A DNA stretch of 8,689 nucleotides from positions 1-8,689 of the forward strand of contig VSQE01000089.1 of assembly GCA_009775705.1 (NCBI GenBank), given 5' to 3'. The notes under the pieces are model-generated. The model was not told where the DNA came from. It searched no databases and saw only the letters and a program-made list of their open reading frames with translations. A program made the translations under genes and the position numbers. Positions 1-7,098 of the stretch are shown here, piece after piece (position 1 is the stretch's first letter; each line of letters starts with the position of its first letter). The DNA comes from Prevotellamassilia sp. Its GTDB lineage: Bacteria; Bacteroidota; Bacteroidia; Bacteroidales; Bacteroidaceae.

Positions 1-180
1 ATAGGGAACCGGCAGCGAACACACGGCTGAAGAGAACAATACGAAACATGACATGCTGGAAAAGACGGAGAACGGGATAAGGAAAGGACGATTTTACACG
101 ATTTAGCGTACAAACACCATGAGAATCAAATAACTGAAACCTTTTTTCACAATCTCTCCGTGTAAATCATTTTATTTTTT
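1..180. other. Left-edge intergenic region, no supported gene
   Basis: Nothing here can be called as a gene. On the + strand a frame open from the edge ends at 78-80, but its Arg-rich translation does not look like a protein end I recognise. On the - strand two short frames start at 54 and 49 and stay open to the edge (MSCFVLFSSAVCSL... and MFRIVLFSRVFAAG...). Either could be the start of a divergent gene, but 16 to 18 codons cannot decide this. The part from about 90 on becomes A/T-rich and leads into the nqr promoter. Confidence 0.4.
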
Positions 181-188
181 TAATTTTG
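181..188 (+). promoter_or_regulatory. Bacteroides-type -7 element of the nqr operon
   Basis: TAATTTTG is an exact match to the Bacteroidetes sigma-ABfr -7 consensus TAnnTTTG. It lies in A/T-rich DNA 26 bases before the nqrA start codon, which would give a short leader of about 20 nt. I see no convincing -33 TTTG at the expected spacing; the nearest candidate is a weak TG at 161-162. This is the only good promoter candidate before the first nqr gene, so it probably drives the whole operon. Confidence 0.55.
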
Positions 189-214
189 CCAAGAAATATA
201 TATTATATTTAGCA

Positions 215-1570
215 ATGGAACGTTTATATAAAATCAAGAAAGGTTTAGATTTTAAACTTGAAGGAGAGGCCTTGTTTTCCCTCCATAAAGTTTCGCCTTC
301 GCATGAGTATGCTATCGCTCCGACTGATTTTCACGGTGTTGTGCCCCGTCTGGTCGTTAAGGAAGGGGATCATGTACTGGCCGGAAGTCCGCTCTTTGTG
401 GATAAGGCTACGGAAAAGATTCATTTCGTCTCGCCTGTGAGCGGGAAAGTCAAGTCCATAGAAAGAGGCGAGCGCCGTAAGCTCCTCCGCATCCGCATCG
501 AAGCAGACAAAGTACAGGAAGCCAAAGATTTCGGACCTTGCGACCTGAACAAATACTCAGGCGAGAAGATGAAAAAATTATTGTTGGAATCGGGTCTCTT
601 CGCCTTCTTCCGCCAACGTCCCTATGACATCACGGCCGAAGCTGAAGGGGAACCCAAAGCCATATTCATCTCGGCATTCAGCAAAATGCCACTGGCCGCC
701 AGCTTCAGTTTCGTAGCCCAGGATCAGGAAGAAGACTTCAAAACAGGAGTCAAGGCACTGGCGAAAATGGCCAAAGTCTACATCGGCATCTCTCCCGAAC
801 AGATCAACAGCCAGCTACTGCCCATTCCCGAAGCCGAAATCAGCGTATTTTCCGGCCCTAACCCGTCGGGGAACGTTGGTGTACACATCAACCATGTTTC
901 TCCGGTAAACAAAGGGGAAGTCGTATGGACCCTCTCCCCGGAAGAGACGATCTTTGTAGGCCGGCTGATCCGCACGGGCAAGGTGGACCTGACACGCCGC
1001 ATCGCCGTTGCCGGATCGGAAGTGAAAACCCCCGTCTATCTTGAAACAAAAGTTGGAGCTCCAGTGGCCGACATCTTGAAAAACAACCTCAAGGAAGAAA
1101 CCCACCACCGCCGCATCATCGACGGAAACCCGCTGGTGGGCAGAAAAAGCAGCATGGAAGACTTTCTGGGGGCACACACGACAGAGATCTGCGTAATTCC
1201 CGAAGGTGATGATGTTCATGAGTTGTTCGGCTGGATAGCCCCGCGTCTGAACGAATTCTCCACCAGCCGCAGCTACTTCTCCTGGCTGTCTGGCAAATCA
1301 AAGGAATACAATCCGGACTGCCGCATCAAAGGCGGACAACGCCATATCATCATGAGCGGCGAATACGACCGTGTCTTCCCCATGGACATCTATGCCGGCT
1401 ATTTAGTGAAGGCCGTCCTCACGGGCGACATTGACCGTCAGGAAGCTCTCGGCATCTATGAAGTAGCTCCCGAGGACTTCGCCGTGGCAGAGTTTGTAGA
1501 CTCCTCAAAGCTGGAACTTCAACGCATCATCCGCGAAGGTCTGGACCTTCTGAGAAAGGAAAATGCCTAA
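215..1570 (+). CDS. nqrA: Na+-translocating NADH:quinone reductase subunit A
   Basis: NqrA is the peripheral cytoplasmic subunit of Na+-NQR, with no membrane segments and no flavin of its own. The 451-residue length fits the family (about 446 in Vibrio). The start is set by the family N-terminus, here KIKKGLDFKL at residues 6-15. Residues about 31-97 form the barrel-sandwich (lipoyl-like) domain, with GDHVLAGSPLF at 51-61 and SPVSGKVKSIERG at 73-85. A central motif GPNPSGNVGVHINHVSPV at 214-231 matches the family GPHPAG..GTH.H...PV segment. Further C-terminal, ELFGW (336-340) and GEYDRVFPMD (382-391) are also typical. The C-terminal segment that, as I recall, carries a CxxxCP pair in Vibrio reads AEFVDSSK here, without cysteines. 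It is first in the operon, 65 bases before nqrB, a larger gap than the others. The identification is firm. Confidence 0.96.
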   Translation: MERLYKIKKGLDFKLEGEALFSLHKVSPSHEYAIAPTDFHGVVPRLVVKEGDHVLAGSPLFVDKATEKIHFVSPVSGKVKSIERGERRKLLRIRIEADKVQEAKDFGPCDLNKYSGEKMKKLLLESGLFAFFRQRPYDITAEAEGEPKAIFISAFSKMPLAASFSFVAQDQEEDFKTGVKALAKMAKVYIGISPEQINSQLLPIPEAEISVFSGPNPSGNVGVHINHVSPVNKGEVVWTLSPEETIFVGRLIRTGKVDLTRRIAVAGSEVKTPVYLETKVGAPVADILKNNLKEETHHRRIIDGNPLVGRKSSMEDFLGAHTTEICVIPEGDDVHELFGWIAPRLNEFSTSRSYFSWLSGKSKEYNPDCRIKGGQRHIIMSGEYDRVFPMDIYAGYLVKAVLTGDIDRQEALGIYEVAPEDFAVAEFVDSSKLELQRIIREGLDLLRKENA

Positions 1571-1635
1571 GGTAGTAAACAAGGAGACAAAACAGTCGAC
1601 ATAACTTTTCAGAATCCTTATATATATTATCAAGT

Positions 1636-2796
1636 ATGATTAAGAATTTTCTCGACAAAATAAGGCCCAACTTTGAAGAGGGCGGCAAACTGAGCGCCTT
1701 CCGCTCGGTGTTTGAAGGAATGGAGACATTCCTGATGGTGCCCAACACTACATCGCAAGTGGGCGTAAGCATACATGATGCCATCGACTCCAAGCGCATC
1801 ATGTCCTTCGTGGTCATCGCTCTGCTGCCGGCCTTGCTGTTCGGCATGTTCAACATCGGCTACCAGAACTATCAGGCGGCAGGCGTGGAAGCCGGTTTCC
1901 TGACAATGTTCCTGTATGGCTTCATGGTCACCCTGCCCAAGATCGTGGTCTCCTACGCTGTCGGTCTCGGCATCGAGTTCGTTGTGGCGCAATGGAAGCA
2001 CGAAGAGATTCAGGAGGGCTATCTGGTCACCGGCCTGCTCATCCCTATGATCGTTCCGGTGGGCTGTCCTCTGTGGATGCTTGCCATTGCCGTAGCCTTC
2101 TCGGTGATTTTCGCAAAAGAGATCTATGGCGGTACGGGCATGAACATCTTCAACCCCGCACTGGTGGCCCGTGCTTTCCTGTTCTTCGCCTATCCCGGCA
2201 AAATGAGCGGCGACAGCGTATGGGTAAGCAAGGAAAGCATCTTCGGTCTGGGCAATGACCTGCCGGATGCCTTCACCATGGCCACTCCGCTGGGCGAAGC
2301 AGGTTCGGGAGCGGCCGTCACCTCCTCCTTTACCGACATGGTGACAGGTCTCATGCCTGGAAGCATCGGAGAGACCAGCGTAATAGCCATCGCCATCGGC
2401 GCCGCCATTCTGCTCTGGACCCGCATCGCCTCTTGGAAAACCATGGTCAGCACCTTCATCGGCGGAGCGCTCGCAGGCTTCCTCTTCAATGTTTCAGGAA
2501 TAGACACCACCATTGCCCAGATGCCCTGGTATGAGCATCTCGTAACCGGCGGCTTCTGCTTCGGTGCCGTCTTCATGGCCACCGACCCCGTGACAAGCGC
2601 CCGCACAGAAAACGGAAAATACATTTACGGCTTCCTGATCGGCGCACTGGCCATCACCATCCGCGTCCTGAACCCCGGCTATGCCGAGGGAATGATGCTG
2701 GCCATCCTTTTCATGAATATGTTCGCTCCGCTTATTGACTACTTCTTCGTACAGAGCAATATCAACAAACGGGCAAAACGTGCAAAACTCCAATAA
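1636..2796 (+). CDS. nqrB: Na+-NQR subunit B, membrane FMN/riboflavin-binding Na+-translocating subunit
   Basis: NqrB is the main integral-membrane subunit. It carries a covalent FMN and riboflavin, forms the quinone site with NqrA, and is the Na+ channel. At 386 residues it is shorter than Vibrio NqrB (about 412-415) but complete. The N-terminus FLMVPNTTS (32-40) with DSKRIM (51-56) is the usual entry to the first helix. Multiple hydrophobic helices follow, roughly at 57-75, 92-116, 128-160, 246-262, 302-316, 330-345 and 352-372. GTGMNIFNPALVARAF (166-181) is a family signature. The expected phosphoester-FMN site is DAFTMATPLG (211-220), with Thr217 as acceptor; the usual S/T-G-A-T has Met in place of Gly. 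TDPVTSARTENGKYIYG (316-332) and APLIDYF (364-370) are conserved. Asp368 sits where the functionally important C-terminal Asp of Vibrio NqrB is expected. nqrC follows after 11 bases. Confidence 0.96.
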   Translation: MIKNFLDKIRPNFEEGGKLSAFRSVFEGMETFLMVPNTTSQVGVSIHDAIDSKRIMSFVVIALLPALLFGMFNIGYQNYQAAGVEAGFLTMFLYGFMVTLPKIVVSYAVGLGIEFVVAQWKHEEIQEGYLVTGLLIPMIVPVGCPLWMLAIAVAFSVIFAKEIYGGTGMNIFNPALVARAFLFFAYPGKMSGDSVWVSKESIFGLGNDLPDAFTMATPLGEAGSGAAVTSSFTDMVTGLMPGSIGETSVIAIAIGAAILLWTRIASWKTMVSTFIGGALAGFLFNVSGIDTTIAQMPWYEHLVTGGFCFGAVFMATDPVTSARTENGKYIYGFLIGALAITIRVLNPGYAEGMMLAILFMNMFAPLIDYFFVQSNINKRAKRAKLQ

Positions 2797-2807
2797 AAAC
2801 TACCGTC

Positions 2808-3512
2808 ATGAAGCTAAATACCAACAGTAACACCTATACCGTCATCTACGCTTCGGTCGTAGTTGTGATCGTAGCGTTCCTCCTTGCCTTCATCTCCTCC
2901 GCCCTCAAGGCACCGTCTGAAGCCAACGAGCGCATAGACAAGAAAAAACAGATTCTGGCATCCCTGAACATCCGGAATCTAGACAACAGCCAAGTGGAAA
3001 AGACATACGCCGAAGTAATCAAGGCCGACCTCATTGTCAACGACAAGGGAGGAATCGTTTCCGAAGGTCAGGAAAAGGACCAGGCAGGCTTCACCGTCAA
3101 CCGTAAGGACATGAACAACGAGAACCTGCCGGTCTTCGTATGTCAGGTGGACAGCCAGACCAAATACGTCCTGCCATTAGTGGGAAAAGGTCTGTGGGGC
3201 ACCATCTGGGGCTATCTGGCCCTGAATGCCGACGGCAAGACCGTCTATGGCGCCTACTTCAGTCATGAGAGCGAGACCGCCGGCCTTGGCGCACTGATTA
3301 CGGAAGAGAAATTCCAGAAAGAGTTTGAGGGAAAAACCGTCACAGACAACGAAGGCAACCTCGTCATCGACGTTGTCAAGTTCGGCCAGGTGAAGGACAA
3401 CAACACTCAGTGCGACGGCATCTCGGGTGCGACACTCACCACCAACGGTGTGCGCGACATGGTCCGCGAATACCTCGGAAAATACCAAGCATTCCTGAAC
3501 GCTAACAAGTAA
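2808..3512 (+). CDS. nqrC: Na+-NQR subunit C, covalent FMN subunit
   Basis: NqrC is anchored by one N-terminal helix (about residues 11-31, YTVIYASVVVVIVAFLLAFI) and exposes an FMN-binding domain on the periplasmic side. There it takes electrons from the NqrD/E iron centre and passes them to NqrB FMN. The protein has 234 residues, slightly shorter than Vibrio NqrC (about 257). The flavinylation motif DGISGAT (203-209) is canonical, with Thr209 as the residue to which an ApbE-type transferase would attach FMN. LWGTIWGYLALN (129-140) and SHESETAGLGA (152-162) are typical FMN-binding domain segments. It begins 11 bases after nqrB and ends 16 bases before nqrD, so it is certainly cotranscribed. 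RnfG is a homologue, but the gene order and single long soluble domain fit NqrC. No apbE is seen in the window. Confidence 0.96.
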   Translation: MKLNTNSNTYTVIYASVVVVIVAFLLAFISSALKAPSEANERIDKKKQILASLNIRNLDNSQVEKTYAEVIKADLIVNDKGGIVSEGQEKDQAGFTVNRKDMNNENLPVFVCQVDSQTKYVLPLVGKGLWGTIWGYLALNADGKTVYGAYFSHESETAGLGALITEEKFQKEFEGKTVTDNEGNLVIDVVKFGQVKDNNTQCDGISGATLTTNGVRDMVREYLGKYQAFLNANK

Positions 3513-3528
3513 TTACGATTATACCACT

Positions 3529-4155
3529 ATGAGCAAGTTATTCTCAAAAGAAAATAAACAAGTTTTTGCCGCTCCGCTCAATCTGGACAATCCTATCCTG
3601 ATTCAGGTACTCGGCATCTGCTCCGCACTGGCTGTCACAGCCCAGCTTGAACCGGCCATCGTGATGGGACTTTCCGTAACGGTCATCACGGCCTGTAGTA
3701 ACGTCATCATTTCCCTTATCCGCAAGACCATCCCCAACCGCATCCGCATCATCATCCAATTGGTTGTTGTGGCTGCCCTCGTCACCATCGTCAGTATGGT
3801 TCTGAAGGCCTTTGCCTACGATGTCAGCGTCCAGCTGAGCGTTTACGTGGGTCTGATCATCACCAACTGTATCCTGATGGGCCGCCTGGAGGCTTTCGCC
3901 ATGATGAATGGTCCGTGGGAGAGTTTTCTCGACGGTGTGGGCAGCGGTCTGGGATATGCCTGGATTCTGGTTGTCATCGGTGCCATGCGCGAGCTCTTCG
4001 GTGCCGGAACGCTTCTCGGCTTCACCGTCATCCCGCAGTGCGTATATGATGCCGGCTATGTCAACAACGGTATGATGACCATGCCCGCCATGGCCATGAT
4101 CCTGCTGGGATGCGTCATCTGGGCACACCGCTCTCTCAACAAGGAAGAAAAGTAA
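3529..4155 (+). CDS. nqrD: Na+-NQR subunit D, membrane iron-centre subunit
   Basis: NqrD is a six-helix membrane protein that pairs with NqrE as an inverted pseudo-twofold repeat and holds the intramembrane iron centre between them. It has 208 residues, the usual size. The two conserved half-helix cysteines are visible: Cys31 in LGICSALAVT (28-37) and Cys114 in ITNCILMGR (111-119). They correspond to Vibrio NqrD Cys29 and Cys112. Other family features are the N-terminal NPILIQVLG (21-29), the EAFAM segment (121-125) and GSGLGYAWILVVIGAMREL (138-156). It is homologous to RnfE, but its neighbours make it NqrD. It follows nqrC by 16 bases and precedes nqrE by 38. A 210-codon frame on the opposite strand is a shadow of this gene's biased codons. 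Confidence 0.96.
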   Translation: MSKLFSKENKQVFAAPLNLDNPILIQVLGICSALAVTAQLEPAIVMGLSVTVITACSNVIISLIRKTIPNRIRIIIQLVVVAALVTIVSMVLKAFAYDVSVQLSVYVGLIITNCILMGRLEAFAMMNGPWESFLDGVGSGLGYAWILVVIGAMRELFGAGTLLGFTVIPQCVYDAGYVNNGMMTMPAMAMILLGCVIWAHRSLNKEEK

Positions 4156-4193
4156 CGAACACGTATTTACCAACACTTTAAGAATATATTGAA

Positions 4194-4820
4194 ATGGAAC
4201 ACGCTCTGAGTTTATTTGTCAGATCCATCTTCGTTGACAATATGATTTTTGCTTCCTTCCTCGGTATGTGCTCATACCTTGCGGTCAGCAAAAATGTGAA
4301 AACCTCCTTCGGCCTCGGCGTGGCCGTCACTTTCGTGCTTCTGGTAACCGTCCCCGTCGATTACCTTTTGCAGACCAAAGTGCTCTCGCCCGACGGAATC
4401 TTCGGAACCGATCTCACGTATCTCTCGTTCATCCTGTTCATCGCGGTTATTGCCGGTATTGTCCAGCTGGTCGAGATGATCATCGAACGCTTCTCTCCCT
4501 CGCTCTACGGAGCTTTGGGAATTTTCCTGCCTCTGATCGCCGTCAACTGTGCCATCATGGGTGCCAGCCTCTTCATGCAGCAACGTATCCAGATGGATCC
4601 TGCCACCAGTTCCCAAGCCATCGGCAGCCTTTTCGATGCCGTAGTCTACGCCCTCAGTTCCGGAATCGGCTGGATTCTGGCCATCGTAGGTCTGGCCGCC
4701 ATCCGCGAGAAGATGGCCTATACCGATGTGCCCCGTCCGCTTCAGGGTCTGGGCATCACGTTCATCACGGTAGGTCTCATGGCAATGGCCTTCATGTGCT
4801 TCTCCGGACTTGATCTCTAA
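4194..4820 (+). CDS. nqrE: Na+-NQR subunit E, membrane iron-centre subunit
   Basis: NqrE is the six-helix partner of NqrD, with opposite membrane topology. Together they bind the iron centre that takes electrons across the membrane from the NqrF cluster to NqrC FMN. It has 208 residues. The conserved cysteines are Cys26 in LGMCSYLAVS (23-32) and Cys119 in AVNCAIMGASLF (116-127), matching Vibrio NqrE Cys26 and about Cys120. The N-terminus MEHALSLFVRSIFVDNMIFA and the loop SPSLYGALGIFLPLIAVNC (101-119) are typical of NqrE, and the C-terminal part carries LAAIREKM (167-174) and GLGITFI (185-191). It lies between nqrD (38 bases) and nqrF (33 bases). The related RnfA is excluded by gene order. Confidence 0.96.
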   Translation: MEHALSLFVRSIFVDNMIFASFLGMCSYLAVSKNVKTSFGLGVAVTFVLLVTVPVDYLLQTKVLSPDGIFGTDLTYLSFILFIAVIAGIVQLVEMIIERFSPSLYGALGIFLPLIAVNCAIMGASLFMQQRIQMDPATSSQAIGSLFDAVVYALSSGIGWILAIVGLAAIREKMAYTDVPRPLQGLGITFITVGLMAMAFMCFSGLDL

Positions 4821-4853
4821 TTTTATATTCACAGCTCTCATATCAATACAACA

Positions 4854-6122
4854 ATGGATATCAACTTTATAGCAGCAAGCGTAGGGGTATTTCTGGGAAT
4901 CATTCTCATTCTGGTAGCCATCCTGCTGACGGCAAAACGCTACCTGACCCCCAGCGGAAAAGTAACGCTGACCCTTAACAACAAAAAGCAGATAGCCGTC
5001 AATCAGGGCGCCAATCTGCTATCCACCCTCTCCGAGAACGGCATCTACCTTTCGTCCGCCTGTGGCGGCAAAGGCTCGTGCGGACAATGCAAATGTCAGG
5101 TGCCCGAAGGCGGCGGTGACATCCTTGATGTGGAAAAAGGCCACTTCACCCGTAAACAGATCAAGGAACACTACCGTCTGGGATGCCAATGCAAGGTGAA
5201 AGGCGACCTCTCCGTCAACGTGCCCGACTCCGTTATGGGCGTGAAGGAATACGAATGTACCGTCATCTCCAACAGCAACGTGGCCACCTTTATCAAAGAG
5301 TTCAAAGTACAGTTGCCCGAAGGTGCCCACATGGATTTCCTGCCCGGCTCGTACGCACAGATCAAGATCCCCGCTTTCTCCATCGACTACGACAAAGACA
5401 TCGACAAATCTCTCATCGGCGACGAGTATCTGCCTGCCTGGGAAAAATTCGGTCTCTTCCCGCTGAAGTGCGTCAACACCGAACCTACTGTCCGCGCCTA
5501 CTCCATGGCAAACTATCCGGCCGAAGGAAACGTGTTCATGCTGACGGTGCGCATCGCCACTCCGCCGTTCAAGGCCGACCGCAGCGGTTTCATGGATGTG
5601 AATCCGGGTATCGCCTCCTCCTACATCTTCACGCTAAAACCCGGCGACAAGGTGATCATGAGCGGTCCCTACGGTGATTTCCACCCTCACTTCAACTCGA
5701 AGAAAGAGATGATATGGGTAGGTGGTGGCGCCGGTATGGCACCTCTCCGTGCCCAGATCATGCACATGACAAAGACCCTCCACACGACAGACCGCGAGAT
5801 GCACTATTTCTACGGAGCGCGCGCCTTGAACGAAGTGTTCTATCTGGACGACTTCCTCGGACTGGAAAAACAATTCCCCAACTTCCACTTCCATCTGGCA
5901 CTGGACCGTCCAGATCCTGCTGCCGATGCCGCTGGAGTGAAATACACGGCCGGATTTGTTCATCAGGTCATGTACAACACCTATCTGAAAGACCACGAGG
6001 CTCCCGAAGACATCGAATACTACATGTGCGGCCCCGGCCCCATGTCGAAAGCCGTTGTAGGCATGCTGGACAGCCTCGGTGTAGAGCCGGAAAGCATCAT
6101 GTATGACAACTTCGGCGGATAA
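4854..6122 (+). CDS. nqrF: Na+-NQR subunit F, NADH dehydrogenase with FAD and [2Fe-2S]
   Basis: NqrF is the electron entry point: it oxidises NADH with FAD and passes single electrons to a [2Fe-2S] cluster. It has 422 residues (Vibrio 408). One N-terminal membrane helix (about 5-27) is followed by a plant-type ferredoxin domain with cluster ligands Cys70, Cys76, Cys79 and Cys111 (SACGGKGSCGQCKC at 68-81, LGCQC at 109-113), at the same numbers as in Vibrio. The ferredoxin-reductase part has the FAD motif RAYSMANYP (214-222), RIATPPF (233-239), the NADH-binding GGGAGMAPLRA (290-300), and MCGPGPM (391-397) with the conserved active-site Cys392. It ends in YDNFGG, the family C-terminus whose aromatic/FGG end packs on flavin. 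It is last in the operon, and a strong terminator starts 22 bases after its stop codon. Confidence 0.97.
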   Translation: MDINFIAASVGVFLGIILILVAILLTAKRYLTPSGKVTLTLNNKKQIAVNQGANLLSTLSENGIYLSSACGGKGSCGQCKCQVPEGGGDILDVEKGHFTRKQIKEHYRLGCQCKVKGDLSVNVPDSVMGVKEYECTVISNSNVATFIKEFKVQLPEGAHMDFLPGSYAQIKIPAFSIDYDKDIDKSLIGDEYLPAWEKFGLFPLKCVNTEPTVRAYSMANYPAEGNVFMLTVRIATPPFKADRSGFMDVNPGIASSYIFTLKPGDKVIMSGPYGDFHPHFNSKKEMIWVGGGAGMAPLRAQIMHMTKTLHTTDREMHYFYGARALNEVFYLDDFLGLEKQFPNFHFHLALDRPDPAADAAGVKYTAGFVHQVMYNTYLKDHEAPEDIEYYMCGPGPMSKAVVGMLDSLGVEPESIMYDNFGG

Positions 6123-6144
6123 ACGCCCGCAACACACAATAGCC

Positions 6145-6180
6145 AAAAGCAGCCCTGTCATTCCTGACAAGGCTGCTTTT
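6145..6180. terminator. Bidirectional hairpin terminator between nqrF and the regulator gene
   Basis: The arms AAAAGCAGCC (6145-6154) and GGCTGCTTTT (6171-6180) are perfectly complementary over 10 bp. One C/A mismatch is followed by another 5 bp (TGTCA/TGACA) closing a TTCC loop. The A-run on the left arm and T-run on the right arm make it an intrinsic terminator in both directions. It would end nqr transcription and also that of the convergent regulator gene, whose stop codon is 46 bases away. Confidence 0.88.
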
Positions 6181-6225
6181 ACATTATACAGGAACCTCAC
6201 CCCGCCAAGCTGTCGGGCGGTAAGG

Positions 6226-6999
6226 CTAAAAGAGTTTCATGGAGGTTGCCGCGACAATGGCCTCCACGGAATTTCCCACACTCAGTTTTTCAAGAATATT
6301 CTGCCTGTGCCGATTTACGGTATGTATGCTGATGCCCAACTCGTCCGCAATCTGCTTGCTGAGCCTGCCGTCCCTGATGAGCCGCAAAACGTCCTTTTCC
6401 CGCTCGGTCAGGATCCGGTCTCTCCTGTCTGCAAGCGACAAAGTCAGTACATCTCCCGTACTGTTGTTGACAATTCTCGGCTCTATTCCTCCCTGTGGCT
6501 CCTGCCCGGACGACAAATCATAACAGCACAGGATCAGCCAGATCCTTCCCGCCGGCGACGGGCGGAGAATCTGTACGCTGTTATCCACCATGACATAACT
6601 CTCGCGACGGTCCCTGATACGGATGCGGCACGTAGCCCGGTAGCGGACTTTCTCTGCGGCCGGGAGCGGATCCACATATCTGAAAAACTCGTATTCCAAC
6701 ATGCGCTTCTCGACAAGATCCTCAGGATGAATCCGGTCGTAGATAAGGTCCTCATCGCTGGAATCCAATTCCCTATACATATTCATATCTTCTGTCAGCC
6801 CCAGCAAAAATCCCAGACCGCCGGCATACAGATAGCAGCAGTCGCGCGCCGCGTCCGTTATGACCGAACAGGCATTATTCACGGAGACCATACTCTCCAC
6901 TCTTCCTTTGCATTCCTCCACCCCGGAGCGGTCCAGAAATTCTTCATTGAGACACTGGGCAGCATAGACAGCATTCAGTTCCTTACGTAAAATGTCCAT
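6226..6999 (-). CDS. PAS-like/LuxR-type HTH transcriptional regulator
   Basis: This is a cytoplasmic 257-residue DNA-binding regulator. Residues about 193-250 form a GerE/LuxR helix-turn-helix: RILTEREKDVLRLIRDG (195-211), then the recognition part SKQIADELGISIHTVNRHRQ (214-233) and NILEKLSV (234-241). The N-terminal half, about 55-165, looks like a PAS-type sensor fold, with YDRIHPEDLVEKRMLEYEFF (87-106) and a strand-rich part RYRATCRIRIRDRRESYVMV (119-138). This form is common among Bacteroidales regulators whose signal is not known. There is no receiver domain, so it is not a classical response regulator. Five cysteines (16, 30, 44, 54, 55) precede or begin the sensor part; whether they sense anything is unknown. 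The start is 99 bases from the divergent acyltransferase gene. The target genes cannot be told from the sequence; autoregulation through the palindrome at 7054-7069 is a guess. Confidence 0.88.
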   Translation of the reverse strand: MDILRKELNAVYAAQCLNEEFLDRSGVEECKGRVESMVSVNNACSVITDAARDCCYLYAGGLGFLLGLTEDMNMYRELDSSDEDLIYDRIHPEDLVEKRMLEYEFFRYVDPLPAAEKVRYRATCRIRIRDRRESYVMVDNSVQILRPSPAGRIWLILCCYDLSSGQEPQGGIEPRIVNNSTGDVLTLSLADRRDRILTEREKDVLRLIRDGRLSKQIADELGISIHTVNRHRQNILEKLSVGNSVEAIVAATSMKLF

Positions 7000-7030
7000 T
7001 TTTCTTAATCTATATGGTTATTTTTCAGTA

Positions 7031-7061
7031 TTTTCCACCTGACATTATCTGAGTAACTTTG
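7031..7061 (+). promoter_or_regulatory. Promoter of the acyltransferase gene (Bacteroides type)
   Basis: TAACTTTG at 7054-7061 matches TAnnTTTG exactly. TTTT at 7031-7034 lies 19 bases upstream and matches the -33 TTTG in three of four positions. Transcription would start near 7068-7070, about 30 nt before the ATG at 7099. The leader is A/T-rich with no clear Shine-Dalgarno sequence, as is usual in this group. Confidence 0.6.
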
Positions 7062-7069
7062 CAAAGTTA
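7054..7069. repeat. Perfect 16-bp palindrome in the divergent promoter region
   Basis: TAACTTTGCAAAGTTA equals its own reverse complement over all 16 bases. Each half is one -7 element, so it sits at the point where the two divergent promoters meet. It could also be an operator for a dimeric regulator such as the adjacent LuxR-type protein; no second copy was noticed in the window. Confidence 0.75.
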
Positions 7070-7094
7070 AATAATAGATCCACTCAATAAACAA
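7062..7094 (-). promoter_or_regulatory. Possible opposing promoter of the LuxR-type gene
   Basis: Read on the - strand, 7069 down to 7062 is again TAACTTTG, a perfect -7 element, oriented toward the regulator start at 6999. The -33 box is weak: a TTG at 7094-7092 is 22 bases upstream, slightly too far, and another at 7087-7085 is only 15 away. The leader would be about 55 nt. It is supported by the element match and position only. Confidence 0.35.
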
Positions 7095-7098
7095 TATC

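Noticed and set aside
3544..4176. A 210-codon - strand frame opposite nqrD
   Set aside because: Its translation is dominated by Asp, His and Gly, typical of the complement of a hydrophobic membrane-protein gene. nqrD on the + strand has all family motifs.
3529..4820. The possibility that these genes belong to an Rnf complex rather than Na+-NQR
   Set aside because: NqrA and NqrF are present with NqrF-type ferredoxin-reductase architecture, the order is nqrABCDEF, and RnfB/RnfC-type multi-cluster ferredoxins are absent.
4272..4841. A 189-codon - strand frame opposite nqrE
   Set aside because: It has the same Asp/Gly/His-rich shadow composition, with no motif; nqrE is certain on the other strand.
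6202..6220. CCGCC/GGCGG inverted repeat just past the end of the regulator gene
   Set aside because: It is only 5 bp with a 9-nt loop and no T-run; the hairpin at 6145-6180 is a far better terminator for both genes.
6103..6990. A 295-codon + strand open frame overlapping the nqrF end and running opposite the LuxR-type gene
   Set aside because: It is the antisense shadow of the regulator gene. Its translation is rich in Arg, Pro, His and Ser without any domain, it would need to read through the terminator at 6145-6180, and the - strand protein has a clear HTH domain.
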